Source: an uncultured Bacilli bacterium
GTDB taxonomy: Bacteria > Bacillota_I > Bacilli_A > RFN20 > CAG-826
Length of the DNA: 30,848 nucleotides
Direction of reading: 5' to 3'
Assembly (NCBI GenBank): GCA_934140155.1
Contig: CAKPBC010000012.1
Span: 1 to 30,848 of the forward strand
The translations under genes and the position numbers were made by a program. A model generated the notes under the pieces. It worked only from the letters and a program-made list of their open reading frames with translations, searched no databases and was not told the origin of the DNA. The stretch's first letter is position 1; every line of letters begins with the position of its first letter. Of the stretch, positions 1 through 7,357 are shown piece after piece.

Positions 1-18
1 TCCATTGTTTTTTCCTCC
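1..18 (-). other. 5' end of a leftward gene running off the window
   Basis: Read on the minus strand, GGAGG (18-14) is followed 8 nt later by ATG (5-3). This is ideal start spacing for this genome, so a leftward gene probably begins here. Only its first codon lies in the window, so nothing can be said of its product. Confidence 0.5.
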
Positions 19-143
19 GACACTATTCTATATCTTGTTCGATTCTTTTCTATTACGGTCGATCTTTTTCGCTTACTAATATATTACTAAAATGGTCGAA
101 CATAAAAAAATACGACCGAATCAAAAAATAGGAGATTTAACTT

Positions 144-437
144 ATGGCTAGCAAAATGGAATATCTAGATTTTGTGCTTAAACAACTTGATTTATTAGAT
201 AATATTACCTACCGCTCAATGATGGGCGAATTTTTACTTTATTATCACCAAGTTCTAATTGGTGGAATATATGATGATAGATTACTTGTAAAAATTGTTA
301 AAGAAAATAAAAAGTATGGAATGAAAGAAGCCATTCCATACCCTGGTGCTAAACCAATGTATTTAGTTAGTAATGTTGATGATAAAGAACTTTTAAAAAA
401 TATTGTTCTTGATACTTATAATGATTTAAAAAAATAA
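144..437 (+). CDS. TfoX N-terminal domain-like protein
   Basis: This 97-residue protein matches the small stand-alone TfoX_N family: an N-terminal helix (MASKMEYLDFVLKQL), then YRSMMGEFLLYY, GGIYDDRLLVK and PYPGAKPM, which follow the usual order of conserved blocks. The family is named after the TfoX/Sxy competence regulator, but single-domain members like this one have no settled role, so a part in competence should not be assumed. AGGAG sits 9 nt before the ATG. The gene ends 4 nt before the convergent oxidoreductase gene with no strong terminator between them. Its 5' flank holds several scattered GGTCG/CGACC words that could be regulatory but form no clean operator. Confidence 0.8.
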   Translation: MASKMEYLDFVLKQLDLLDNITYRSMMGEFLLYYHQVLIGGIYDDRLLVKIVKENKKYGMKEAIPYPGAKPMYLVSNVDDKELLKNIVLDTYNDLKK

Positions 438-441
438 TAAT

Positions 442-1434
442 TTATTTAATGATGTTACAAGCTTTTAATAATAATTTGTGTAAAGTTAGTTCATAGTCAT
501 AATCATATACATTAGATTTTATTCCGCATAAACGTTCATAGAATTCTTCTGGGAAAGCGTCATAACGATTATAATCAGTAGGAAATTCAATAGTGGTGGT
601 ATCCGCCATTTTGTCATATGGATCTTCTAATCCATTTTGTATGGCTAGCCATTTGATTGTTGGGCGTTCAAATGGAGAAATAGAAACAGTGCCTTTTTCT
701 CCCACAACTGTTAATTCTCTTCTTAAATGTCCTCCGGTTTCAATTGCGGAAGTACGAATGACACTTACTCCTTTATCGTAGTAAAATAAGGCAGTTGCAT
801 TATCAATTCCATTAAAACCTTCCGCCCCTGAACGGAATAATATTGGCTCAATACGTTTTGGTTCGCCCATCAAACGTAAGACAAAATCAATAATATGTCC
901 GCCAAAAATATACATTGTTCCACCTTTGAATGTTGAAAGATATTCTAAATATTCTTTACTGCGTGGCGCAGACATAGAGGTTTCAACATAAAGTACTTTT
1001 CCAATTGTACCACTTTCAACAATAGAAAATACTTTTTTTACTGCTGGATTAGTGCGATATAAATATCCTAAATGCACAACAAGATTTTTTTCTTTAGCGT
1101 CTTTAAGTAGTTTTTCATACTCTTTTAAGTTTTCACCAGCGGGTTTATCGAGATGAATATGTTTATTATGATCAATGCATTTTTGTGCCGCCTTCATTAA
1201 GTCTGGAACTTCGGTTTCAATAAGAAGTGCATCACATTTTTCAATTAATTCATCTTCATTTAAACGGGCAATACCTTGATAGCAAGGTAAATTTCCTCTT
1301 TTTTTAATCCAGTATTCACTATTTTCTGAATATCCAATAATTTCAAATAAGTCTGGATGTAGACGAAATGCTTCCATATGACCGGCGGCATGGTTGTGCC
1401 CTATACCAATTTGTCCAATTTTAAATTTTTTCAT
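442..1434 (-). CDS. Gfo/Idh/MocA family NAD(P)-dependent oxidoreductase
   Basis: A 330-residue protein of the Gfo/Idh/MocA family, cytosolic dehydrogenases acting on sugars, inositols and related polyols. Visible signs are an N-terminal Rossmann strand with a modified glycine motif (GQIGIGHNHAAGH, residues 7-19), HLDKPAG at about 94-100 (the family's E/D-K-P, whose lysine contacts cofactor and substrate), and GGHIIDFVLRL in the C-terminal domain, the usual place of the catalytic His/Asp pair. The length is normal. Substrate cannot be read from sequence, and no sugar transport or kinase gene is adjacent. The upstream region has no good Shine-Dalgarno close to the ATG, so expression may be modest. 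Confidence 0.85.
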   Translation of the reverse strand: MKKFKIGQIGIGHNHAAGHMEAFRLHPDLFEIIGYSENSEYWIKKRGNLPCYQGIARLNEDELIEKCDALLIETEVPDLMKAAQKCIDHNKHIHLDKPAGENLKEYEKLLKDAKEKNLVVHLGYLYRTNPAVKKVFSIVESGTIGKVLYVETSMSAPRSKEYLEYLSTFKGGTMYIFGGHIIDFVLRLMGEPKRIEPILFRSGAEGFNGIDNATALFYYDKGVSVIRTSAIETGGHLRRELTVVGEKGTVSISPFERPTIKWLAIQNGLEDPYDKMADTTTIEFPTDYNRYDAFPEEFYERLCGIKSNVYDYDYELTLHKLLLKACNIIK

Positions 1435-1522
1435 AATTGTTTATAAATGACCTTTCGACTAAATATAACACATTATTTTAATAAAATTTTGTTATAGCGC
1501 ATCAAATTATTATCAATAAAGA

Positions 1523-1551
1523 CAAAAAAAGAATCGAACTTAATCGATTCT
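1523..1551 (-). terminator. Terminator of the transporter-SDR operon
   Basis: On the minus strand an 8-bp stem, AGAATCGA (1551-1544) with TCGATTCT (1537-1530), is followed by seven T. It starts 2 nt after the SDR stop codon. Confidence 0.85.
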
Positions 1552-1553
1552 CA

Positions 1554-2204
1554 TTACCAAATAAAGTTTGATTTAGCGGCTTCTCCGTTATCAATTAAAA
1601 TATCTTGTGCGGTCATAGATTCATTTACAACAGTAATGAAATAAGCCCACTTAGCCATTTCTTCTACGCTTGACCATCGATGCAATAAAGTTTCATTTAA
1701 TACTTGTTCATATAAATCAGTGCTTTTTAAGATATGATCGTTTAAATCGGTAATAACTCCACCAGGAGAAATAGAATTAGAAGTAGCATGAAATTTAGCT
1801 AGACGTAATGCAACGTTTTTCATATAGGCAATTACCCCGCCTTTACTAGCAGCATATTCAGGAAACTCAGCGCCAGTATTTCCGGAAGCACTTGCGATAA
1901 ATAAAACGGATTTTATTTTATCTTGGAAAGCATACTTCTCAGTTACTCTTATTACAGCTTTTAAATTATTATCGATGTCATTATCATTTTGTGTACCAGC
2001 GTTATTAATTAAAATATTACAAGATGGTAAATTAGGGAGTTCATCTTTGAATAAATCCACTAAGACATGATGATAGTTTTTATTTTCTAAAGATGCTTCT
2101 AAACGATCTAAACCATAGACAATAAAATCTTTCTTTAAAAATAGTTCTGCAATAGCTTTTCCTATTCCTTTACTAGTACCGGTGATAATTACAATATTGT
2201 CCAT
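1554..2204 (-). CDS. Short-chain dehydrogenase/reductase (SDR)
   Basis: A 216-residue classical SDR: cofactor motif TGTSKGIG (8-15), NNAG (67-70), a serine-rich strand ending in SASG (105-108), and the catalytic pair Y117-x3-K121 in YAASKGG. It should be a soluble NAD(P)-dependent oxidoreductase; the substrate is unknown. It is somewhat short (usual length about 240-260), with a trimmed substrate loop. Its ATG lies 2 nt after the transporter stop codon and its GGAG lies inside the transporter's 3' end, so the two are translationally coupled and share a riboswitch-type leader. That context suggests, without proving, a reaction linked to the imported compound. FabG-like annotation would be a default, not a finding. 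Confidence 0.8.
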   Translation of the reverse strand: MDNIVIITGTSKGIGKAIAELFLKKDFIVYGLDRLEASLENKNYHHVLVDLFKDELPNLPSCNILINNAGTQNDNDIDNNLKAVIRVTEKYAFQDKIKSVLFIASASGNTGAEFPEYAASKGGVIAYMKNVALRLAKFHATSNSISPGGVITDLNDHILKSTDLYEQVLNETLLHRWSSVEEMAKWAYFITVVNESMTAQDILIDNGEAAKSNFIW

Positions 2205-2205
2205 A

Positions 2206-2952
2206 TTAAATCTCCTTGTTTTCTTTTAATAAATTAAAGTATTTTTCTCCGACACCATCTTTAGCCCAGTTTTTGGTGATTTTATAACCAAATGGAGAAA
2301 ATATTACTTCAAATAGCAACTCCACTATAGCGCCAGTAAGGGCACATGTAAAGCATTGAGTGATTGACCAACCAAAGAAAGATAAAGAAACAATTAAAGC
2401 AAAAGTGAGATTATCAATAAATTGTCCAATCATTGTTGAAATGTAAGTACGGAAAATAAACGTACCAAAATTATCTTTTTTAATTATTTTTCCAATAGTG
2501 AAATTAATGACATTATTTACTATTGCAGAAACCAAAAATGCAGTAGTGGATCCTAACAACACATACCAAGTGCCACCAAATGTATTGTTAAGTGCATTAT
2601 TAATAATATCTTGACTTCCTTCTACATAAGATTCGCCCCATACACCAGGAATAATACTAGCAATAAAGAAAATTAAACACACAAATAGATTAATAACAAC
2701 ACCTAAGACCGCTAATTGATTCGCGGCTTTTAATCCAAAATGTTTAGTAATAACATCCATTGTTAAAAACGAAACCCAAGATAATAATATTCCAGCATCT
2801 AAAGCTAACCAAGATACAGGCATATTAATGCTTTTATTCGCTAATAAATTCATACCAACAACACTAACGATAAATAGTGTTACAAAGATAGATGGAATAT
2901 TTCTTGTGAGAGTAACAAACTCATTCCATTCTTTTTTTAATTTGTTTTTCAT
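2206..2952 (-). CDS. VUT-family membrane transporter, probably for queuosine precursor
   Basis: A 248-residue integral membrane protein with about six helices, matching the VUT (YhhQ-like) family. The recognisable block is SFLTMDVITKHFGLKAANQL in the first third; later NNVINFTIGKIIKK and GQFIDNLTFALIVS fit the family. Members import queuosine precursors (preQ0, preQ1 or queuine) for tRNA modification in bacteria that cannot make them from GTP. A GTG 9 nt upstream would start a longer frame, but AGGAG is only 1 nt from it and 10 nt from the ATG at 2952, so I chose the ATG. It is the first gene of a two-gene operon behind a candidate preQ1 riboswitch. Confidence 0.85.
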   Translation of the reverse strand: MKNKLKKEWNEFVTLTRNIPSIFVTLFIVSVVGMNLLANKSINMPVSWLALDAGILLSWVSFLTMDVITKHFGLKAANQLAVLGVVINLFVCLIFFIASIIPGVWGESYVEGSQDIINNALNNTFGGTWYVLLGSTTAFLVSAIVNNVINFTIGKIIKKDNFGTFIFRTYISTMIGQFIDNLTFALIVSLSFFGWSITQCFTCALTGAIVELLFEVIFSPFGYKITKNWAKDGVGEKYFNLLKENKEI

Positions 2953-2973
2953 AAATAACACACTCCTAATAAC

Positions 2974-3003
2974 AAAAAAAACAGGTCCAAGACAAAGGAC
3001 CTG
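2974..3003 (-). terminator. Attenuator terminator upstream of the transporter gene
   Basis: On the minus strand CAGGTCC (3003-2997) pairs with GGACCTG (2988-2982), followed by eight T (2981-2974). It lies in the 5' leader only 22 nt before the transporter ATG, so it should stop transcription before the gene unless disrupted. Its loop and 3' arm (CTTTGT and TTGG) can pair instead with the upstream CCAGGAACAAAG, giving an antiterminator. Confidence 0.85.
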
Positions 3004-3023
3004 AAAATATTAGTCAAGATACT

Positions 3024-3070
3024 TTGTTCCTGGTTTTATTTATAGACAGGATGGCAACAACGAACTGTCT
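3024..3070 (-). promoter_or_regulatory. Candidate preQ1-I riboswitch aptamer
   Basis: On the minus strand a 6-bp stem AGACAG (3070-3065) / CTGTCT (3049-3044) encloses a loop beginning TTC, and is followed by an A-rich tail (ATAAATAAAACC). This is the layout of the class I preQ1 aptamer: small hairpin, loop opening with UUC, A-rich 3' tail that docks in the stem groove. The end of the tail (CCAGGAACAAAG) can form the antiterminator with the terminator just downstream. The gene controlled is a queuosine-precursor-type transporter, as expected for this riboswitch. The pseudoknot pairing is not as clean as in textbook examples, so the ligand class is likely rather than certain. Confidence 0.6.
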
Positions 3071-3192
3071 TTTACGAATGAATATTAACTGATTTTTACT
3101 ACTTTTGCAACAATTATTTTGAATGTAAGCGGTCTAGAATGCATTTTAAAAAAATATATGATATATTACTAGCGTAATGGGGAGTGAAAGAA

Positions 3193-4392
3193 ATGAAATT
3201 AGAACCAATTATTGAAAGTCTTTTAGATACCGATTTTTATAAGTTTAATATGAATCAATTAATGTTTCATAAATATCAAGAACCGATAGGAGAATATCAT
3301 TTTAAGTGTCGTAATAAAGATGTTAAATTTAGCGAAGAAATGTTACAAGAAATAAATGAGCAAATTGATCATTTATGTACATTAACATTTAAAAAGGAAG
3401 AATTAGATTACTTAAGTTCAATATCTTTTATCAAAGATGATTATATAAAATTTTTATCAACATTTAAATTGAACAGAAGTTATGTTGATTGCCATTTGAA
3501 TGATAAAAAAGAACTAGTATGTGTGGTTAAAGGACCATGTTATTTAGCTATGCCTTTTGAAATTTATTTATTAGAAATAATTAATGAGGTATATTTCCGC
3601 TTAAAATATGATTATCAAGAATTATTAAAAGAAGCAAAAGAACGTTTAGCTATTAAAATAAGCAAAATGCAAAACGGCACATATACTTTTAAATTTGCGG
3701 AATTTGGATGCCGTAGAAGATTATCACGTGAATTCCAAGATTATATGGTTAAAGAGTTTGTGACCAAAACTAAAAATTGTGTTGGTACATCTAATGTTTA
3801 TTTAGCAATGAAATACAATGTTACACCAATTGGTACATACGCTCATGAATTAGTGCAAATGTATCAAGGAATTGATGGATTAGACATCGCTTTTGATAAT
3901 AAATATACAATGGATGATTGGTATGAAGAATATAAAGGCGCAAACGGAATAGCATTAACAGATACATTAACTACTGATTTATTCTTGCTGGATTTTGACT
4001 TTAATAATGCAAGTCGTTACAAAGGTGTAAGACATGATTCTGGTGATCCTTATGAATGGGGAGAAAAAATTCTTTCTCATTATGAAAAATTAGGAATAAA
4101 TACCAAAGAAAAAACATTGCTATTTAGTGATAGCTTAAACTTTGATAAAGCACAAGCCTTATTTGATTATTTTAAAGATTGTGCAATTGTATCATTTGGA
4201 ATTGGAACATATTGTTCAAACGATACTGATGAACAAGCGTTGAATATTGTTATCAAATTACAAAGAGTAAATGGAAAGCCAGTTGCTAAGTTATCCGATG
4301 TAGATGGAAAAACAATGTGTTTAGATGATAATTATTTGAAAAAACTGAAAGAAATAGTTGAAAACAGAGTAAAAAATAACACTAATAAATAA
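3193..4392 (+). CDS. pncB: Nicotinate phosphoribosyltransferase
   Basis: This 399-residue enzyme joins nicotinate to PRPP to give nicotinate mononucleotide, the entry step of NAD salvage (Preiss-Handler route). Family marks in order: LLDTDFYKFNMNQL at the N terminus; EFGCRRRLS; GTYAHELVQ, whose His is the residue phosphorylated by ATP in PncB; RHDSGDP, which binds the phosphoribosyl group; and SFGIGTY near the end. The length is normal. A GTG at 3184 would add three residues, but that codon overlaps the GGGGAG Shine-Dalgarno; the ATG at 3193 is 8 nt from it and is preferred. The gene is divergent from the transporter operon. Confidence 0.93.
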   Translation: MKLEPIIESLLDTDFYKFNMNQLMFHKYQEPIGEYHFKCRNKDVKFSEEMLQEINEQIDHLCTLTFKKEELDYLSSISFIKDDYIKFLSTFKLNRSYVDCHLNDKKELVCVVKGPCYLAMPFEIYLLEIINEVYFRLKYDYQELLKEAKERLAIKISKMQNGTYTFKFAEFGCRRRLSREFQDYMVKEFVTKTKNCVGTSNVYLAMKYNVTPIGTYAHELVQMYQGIDGLDIAFDNKYTMDDWYEEYKGANGIALTDTLTTDLFLLDFDFNNASRYKGVRHDSGDPYEWGEKILSHYEKLGINTKEKTLLFSDSLNFDKAQALFDYFKDCAIVSFGIGTYCSNDTDEQALNIVIKLQRVNGKPVAKLSDVDGKTMCLDDNYLKKLKEIVENRVKNNTNK

Positions 4393-4420
4393 GTAATTTT
4401 AACATTTTGATTAATAAAAT

Positions 4421-4459
4421 AAAAAAATGCTTTATTATTTATTAATAAAGCGCTATAAT
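4421..4459. promoter_or_regulatory. Hairpin and -10 region between pncB and the lipoprotein gene
   Basis: GCTTTATTA (4429-4437) and TAATAAAGC (4443-4451) form a 9-bp hairpin. Rightward it lacks a T run, but read leftward it is followed by seven T, so it would stop antisense transcripts and could also protect the pncB 3' end. Immediately after it, TATAAT (4454-4459) is a good -10 box for the lipoprotein gene; the -35 match is poor. Confidence 0.5.
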
Positions 4460-4504
4460 GTTAACAATTATTTTCTTTCTATGAATTAAAAGGAGGATAA
4501 AATT

Positions 4505-6493
4505 ATGAAGAAAAAAATATTTTTATTAATACCTGTTATGATGATGGCTTTAGTTGCTTGTGATAATGGTGGTAGTAATTCTACTCCAGATCCAACTCCA
4601 ACTCCAACTCCAACAAATAAAAAAGAGTATATTTCTCTTACAGCCTTAAAATCAATCTTTGACTCTTATACAGTTGAAGGAAAGTATACTTATGCTCAAA
4701 GATCAGGATTTTCTGCAACAGGGTTAAATATTTCTTTAAAAACTAGATACCAAACAGGTGGTATCGAGTTATCGGTTTATGCTAAAACAAGTTCTCAAGT
4801 TGTAGATGTTAATGCACAATTTGTTAATTCTAATGGCTATGTTGCTCAATGGTATCATGCTGCTGATAACACTATTAAACTCCAATACCTTTCTTCTTCA
4901 AGCGGAAGCGGAGCAGCAACTTGGTCATTCGATAATGACTTTGATAGTATTGTTTCAGTAAAAGACTTTGTCAAGCAAGCAGATGGTACTTATTCGGTTG
5001 TTAATGCTGACACAAGAACAGCAATTGCTACTGCAGTAGCTATGGGCGCTATTCAAATCGGTGCCTTTGATCCTAGTAAATTAGAAATTGCTAAAATGAG
5101 TGTAACTGTCGAAAACGATAAGATTAGCGGTGTTACTTTTGAATCAAAAGAATATGTTTCAACTGATAGTACTAATAAGATCGTTTATAAAGATCTTGGT
5201 GATTTTACTTTTACATATCAAGGTGCAACAGAAGTAAAATGCAAGTTATCGCCATATGATTCATATACTGAAGCTAATGCTCTTAAGGAAGCATTTGATA
5301 AAATAGGGCGTAGAACACAAGCTAAGATTACTAGTAATAATACTTATAAAGTAAGTGGTGGCGGTTCACAATCACAAAAAGTAGAAACAAATGTTTATAT
5401 GAATGAAAATTTATATTACATTGAAAATAACAACTTAAAAACTAATGTAACATCTAGACAAGGACTTGCCCATTCTGATGCAGTTGGTGGTACAGTAATA
5501 TTTACATCTGATGAAGATGGCAATTTATCAGTTACCAATGCTTATGAAAATGTAAAATTATCACAAACAATCTATTATCCACGTATGAGTCAAATTTCTC
5601 CAGATATGTTTGAATATAAAGATGGCAAATATGTTACAAGAAATGCTGATGACGCTTCCAATGTTGGCGCATATTTATTACATGATGGCTCAGAAGAATA
5701 TGTATCTGAAATATCTATCGAATTAGATGAAGATAAAAACATGAAAGTATCTTATGAATACGAAGCAACAATTAGCGATAGTTCAACAACTTTAACATCT
5801 AAAAATGTGATGACATTCTGTGACTATGATGATAGTGCGATTTCTTTCTTAAAATTAAACGATATGGAAGAAAATCTTAAGATTGCTAAAAATATTCCTA
5901 GTAATATGGTAAATACTTGGTTAAATGGTAGCACTAGCGTATCAATTAGCAAATATGTTGTTAATATTGATGGTAATATTTTGAAAATTAGTGAAATTAA
6001 AGATGGAGTAATTAAAGGAACATATGTTGATGGTAATAAAAACACAGTCAATGTGTCATTATCTTTAATTCCTGCAACAGATAATTCAATTGCTATGTTA
6101 TCTATAACAATTGGTGAAAATGCACCTGCTAGATTATTAGGTGCTAATTCAGCTCTTACTTCTACAACATTCCCACTAGAATATGTTCGTATATTCTTAA
6201 CTAATAATCCTGATTTAGAATTGCCAACAATTAATGCTAGCAGTTTTGAATATATGATTTTTAGTGAAAAAGGTTATGATTCATACTTTGCAGTTGCTAT
6301 TGATGGCGTAGAAGCAGGCACACAATTTGTAAAAGATTTGATTGCTAGTAATTGGTCAGTCAGCCAATCTTCTAATGGAACTTCTTATAATTGCGTTGAT
6401 CCATCAGGAAAAACAACTATAGTTGTTATGTTTGGTAGTACAACAAGTGGATACTATACTTTAATTGCTTTCTTCGATACAGTAGCTGAATAA
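4505..6493 (+). CDS. Large lipoprotein of unknown function
   Basis: A 662-residue protein starting with a lipoprotein signal peptide: MKKKIFLLIPVMMMALVACD, with lipobox LVAC and the lipidated cysteine at residue 19. A Gly/Ser/Asn stretch and a Pro-Thr linker (PTPTPT) follow, typical of a spacer lifting the folded part off the membrane. The remainder is Ser/Thr/Asn-rich and probably mostly beta strand, with no motif I recognise; two stretches (about 25-235 and 255-450) look loosely similar, suggesting a repeated fold. GGAGG lies 8-9 nt before the start. It is transcribed alone, between a -10 box and a strong terminator. It could be a surface binding protein; no function is claimed. Confidence 0.85.
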   Translation: MKKKIFLLIPVMMMALVACDNGGSNSTPDPTPTPTPTNKKEYISLTALKSIFDSYTVEGKYTYAQRSGFSATGLNISLKTRYQTGGIELSVYAKTSSQVVDVNAQFVNSNGYVAQWYHAADNTIKLQYLSSSSGSGAATWSFDNDFDSIVSVKDFVKQADGTYSVVNADTRTAIATAVAMGAIQIGAFDPSKLEIAKMSVTVENDKISGVTFESKEYVSTDSTNKIVYKDLGDFTFTYQGATEVKCKLSPYDSYTEANALKEAFDKIGRRTQAKITSNNTYKVSGGGSQSQKVETNVYMNENLYYIENNNLKTNVTSRQGLAHSDAVGGTVIFTSDEDGNLSVTNAYENVKLSQTIYYPRMSQISPDMFEYKDGKYVTRNADDASNVGAYLLHDGSEEYVSEISIELDEDKNMKVSYEYEATISDSSTTLTSKNVMTFCDYDDSAISFLKLNDMEENLKIAKNIPSNMVNTWLNGSTSVSISKYVVNIDGNILKISEIKDGVIKGTYVDGNKNTVNVSLSLIPATDNSIAMLSITIGENAPARLLGANSALTSTTFPLEYVRIFLTNNPDLELPTINASSFEYMIFSEKGYDSYFAVAIDGVEAGTQFVKDLIASNWSVSQSSNGTSYNCVDPSGKTTIVVMFGSTTSGYYTLIAFFDTVAE

Positions 6494-6506
6494 AAAAATG
6501 TAATTT

Positions 6507-6540
6507 AGGTGGCGTATTTAAAAAAATATGCCACCTTTTT
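6507..6540 (+). terminator. Terminator of the lipoprotein gene
   Basis: A 13-bp stem, AGGTGGCGTATTT with AAATATGCCACCT including one G-U pair, is followed by TTTTT. It is 14 nt after the lipoprotein stop codon. Confidence 0.9.
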
Positions 6541-6591
6541 CAATCGTTTGGTGAAACAACTAAATTTTTTTGAAAAAAATAAAAAAAATAC

Positions 6592-6620
6592 TTGCATTAT
6601 TTGTATTAATTCGATATATT
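6592..6620 (+). promoter_or_regulatory. Promoter of the tRNA cluster
   Basis: TTGCAT (6592-6597), a 17-nt spacer and TATATT (6615-6620) make a good sigma-70-type promoter about 45 nt before the first tRNA. No other strong promoter is seen among the seven closely packed tRNAs. Confidence 0.6.
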
Positions 6621-6663
6621 ATTTATTGCGTAAGAGATAAATACAAGTTACGCTTAATGACGT

Positions 6664-6739
6664 GGGGCCATAGCTCAGCTGGGAGAGCGCCTGATTTGCA
6701 TTCAGGAGGTCAGGGGTTCGATCCCCCTTGGCTCCACCA
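6664..6739 (+). tRNA. tRNA-Ala(TGC)
   Basis: The cloverleaf is complete: acceptor GGGGCCA/TGGCTCC, D arm, anticodon stem CCTGA/TCAGG with loop TTTGCAT (anticodon TGC), T arm with GGTTCGATCC, discriminator A and encoded CCA. Confidence 0.97.
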
Positions 6740-6754
6740 TTTATTTTACTCAAT

Positions 6755-6832
6755 GGCTGTGTAGCTCAGTTGGTTTAGAGCGGCCGGTTCATACCCGGCA
6801 GGTCGAGGGTTCGAATCCCCCCGCAGCTACCA
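6755..6832 (+). tRNA. tRNA-Met(CAT), elongator
   Basis: Anticodon stem GCCGG/CCGGC holds loop TTCATAC (CAT). The GGTTCATACCC context and GTGTAGCTCAGTTGG D arm follow the Bacillus elongator tRNA-Met, not the initiator or Ile2. The first acceptor pair is G-T; CCA is encoded. Confidence 0.9.
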
Positions 6833-6836
6833 ATAT

Positions 6837-6912
6837 GGACCCTTAGCTCAACGGTCAGAGCTCCCGGCTCATAACCGGTTGGTTATAGGTTCGAATCCTA
6901 TAGGGTCCACCA
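6837..6912 (+). tRNA. tRNA-Ile2(CAT), lysidine-modified type
   Basis: Loop CTCATAA gives anticodon CAT, but acceptor GGACCCT/AGGGTCC and the body (TTAGCTCA, GGCTCATAACCG) follow the bacterial tRNA-Ile2 pattern, in which TilS changes C34 to lysidine to read AUA. The outermost anticodon-stem pair is mismatched (C-T). CCA is encoded. Confidence 0.85.
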
Positions 6913-6928
6913 ACGAATATTATTTTAT

Positions 6929-7019
6929 GGAGACTTACCCAAGTGGTTGAAGGGTCCAGTCTTGAAAACTGGTAGGGGATGCAAGTCCCGCAAGAGTTCG
7001 AATCTCTTAGTCTCCGCCA
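6929..7019 (+). tRNA. tRNA-Ser(TGA)
   Basis: At 91 nt it has the long variable arm of class II tRNAs. Anticodon stem CCAGT/ACTGG has loop CTTGAAA (TGA); acceptor GGAGACT/AGTCTCC; discriminator G with encoded CCA. Confidence 0.96.
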
Positions 7020-7028
7020 TCTTATTAT

Positions 7029-7105
<77 letters not shown>

Positions 7106-7107
7106 AT

Positions 7108-7183
7108 GGAACTGTGGTGTAGCGGTTAACATGTCTCCCTGTCACGGAGAAGACCGCGGGTTCGATTCCCGTCAGTTCCGCCA
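7108..7183 (+). tRNA. tRNA-Asp(GTC)
   Basis: Acceptor GGAACTG/CAGTTCC, anticodon stem TCTCC/GGAGA, loop CTGTCAC (GTC), discriminator G, encoded CCA. It starts 2 nt after tRNA-fMet. Confidence 0.96.
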
Positions 7184-7186
7184 TCT

Positions 7187-7262
<76 letters not shown>

Positions 7263-7273
7263 TCTTGAAAATT

Positions 7274-7298
7274 AAGCGCTATTAATTAGCGCTTTTTT
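7274..7298 (+). terminator. Terminator of the tRNA cluster
   Basis: AAGCGCTA and TAGCGCTT form an 8-bp stem with a 5-nt loop, running into TTTTTT. It is 11 nt after tRNA-Phe. Confidence 0.93.
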
Positions 7299-7357
7299 CG
7301 TTTTAATTGTCTCAATAATATGTTAATATTATTAATGTCTTTTTTAGGAGTTAAATT

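Noticed and set aside
1..130. Operator made of GGTCG/CGACC words before the TfoX-like gene
   Set aside because: The copies differ in flanks and spacing and form no convincing palindrome.
6570..6764. Open frame of 64 codons containing HSSAGRAPDLHSGGQGF
   Set aside because: It runs through tRNA-Ala; this peptide is a well-known artefact of translating tRNA genes, and there is no ribosome-binding site.
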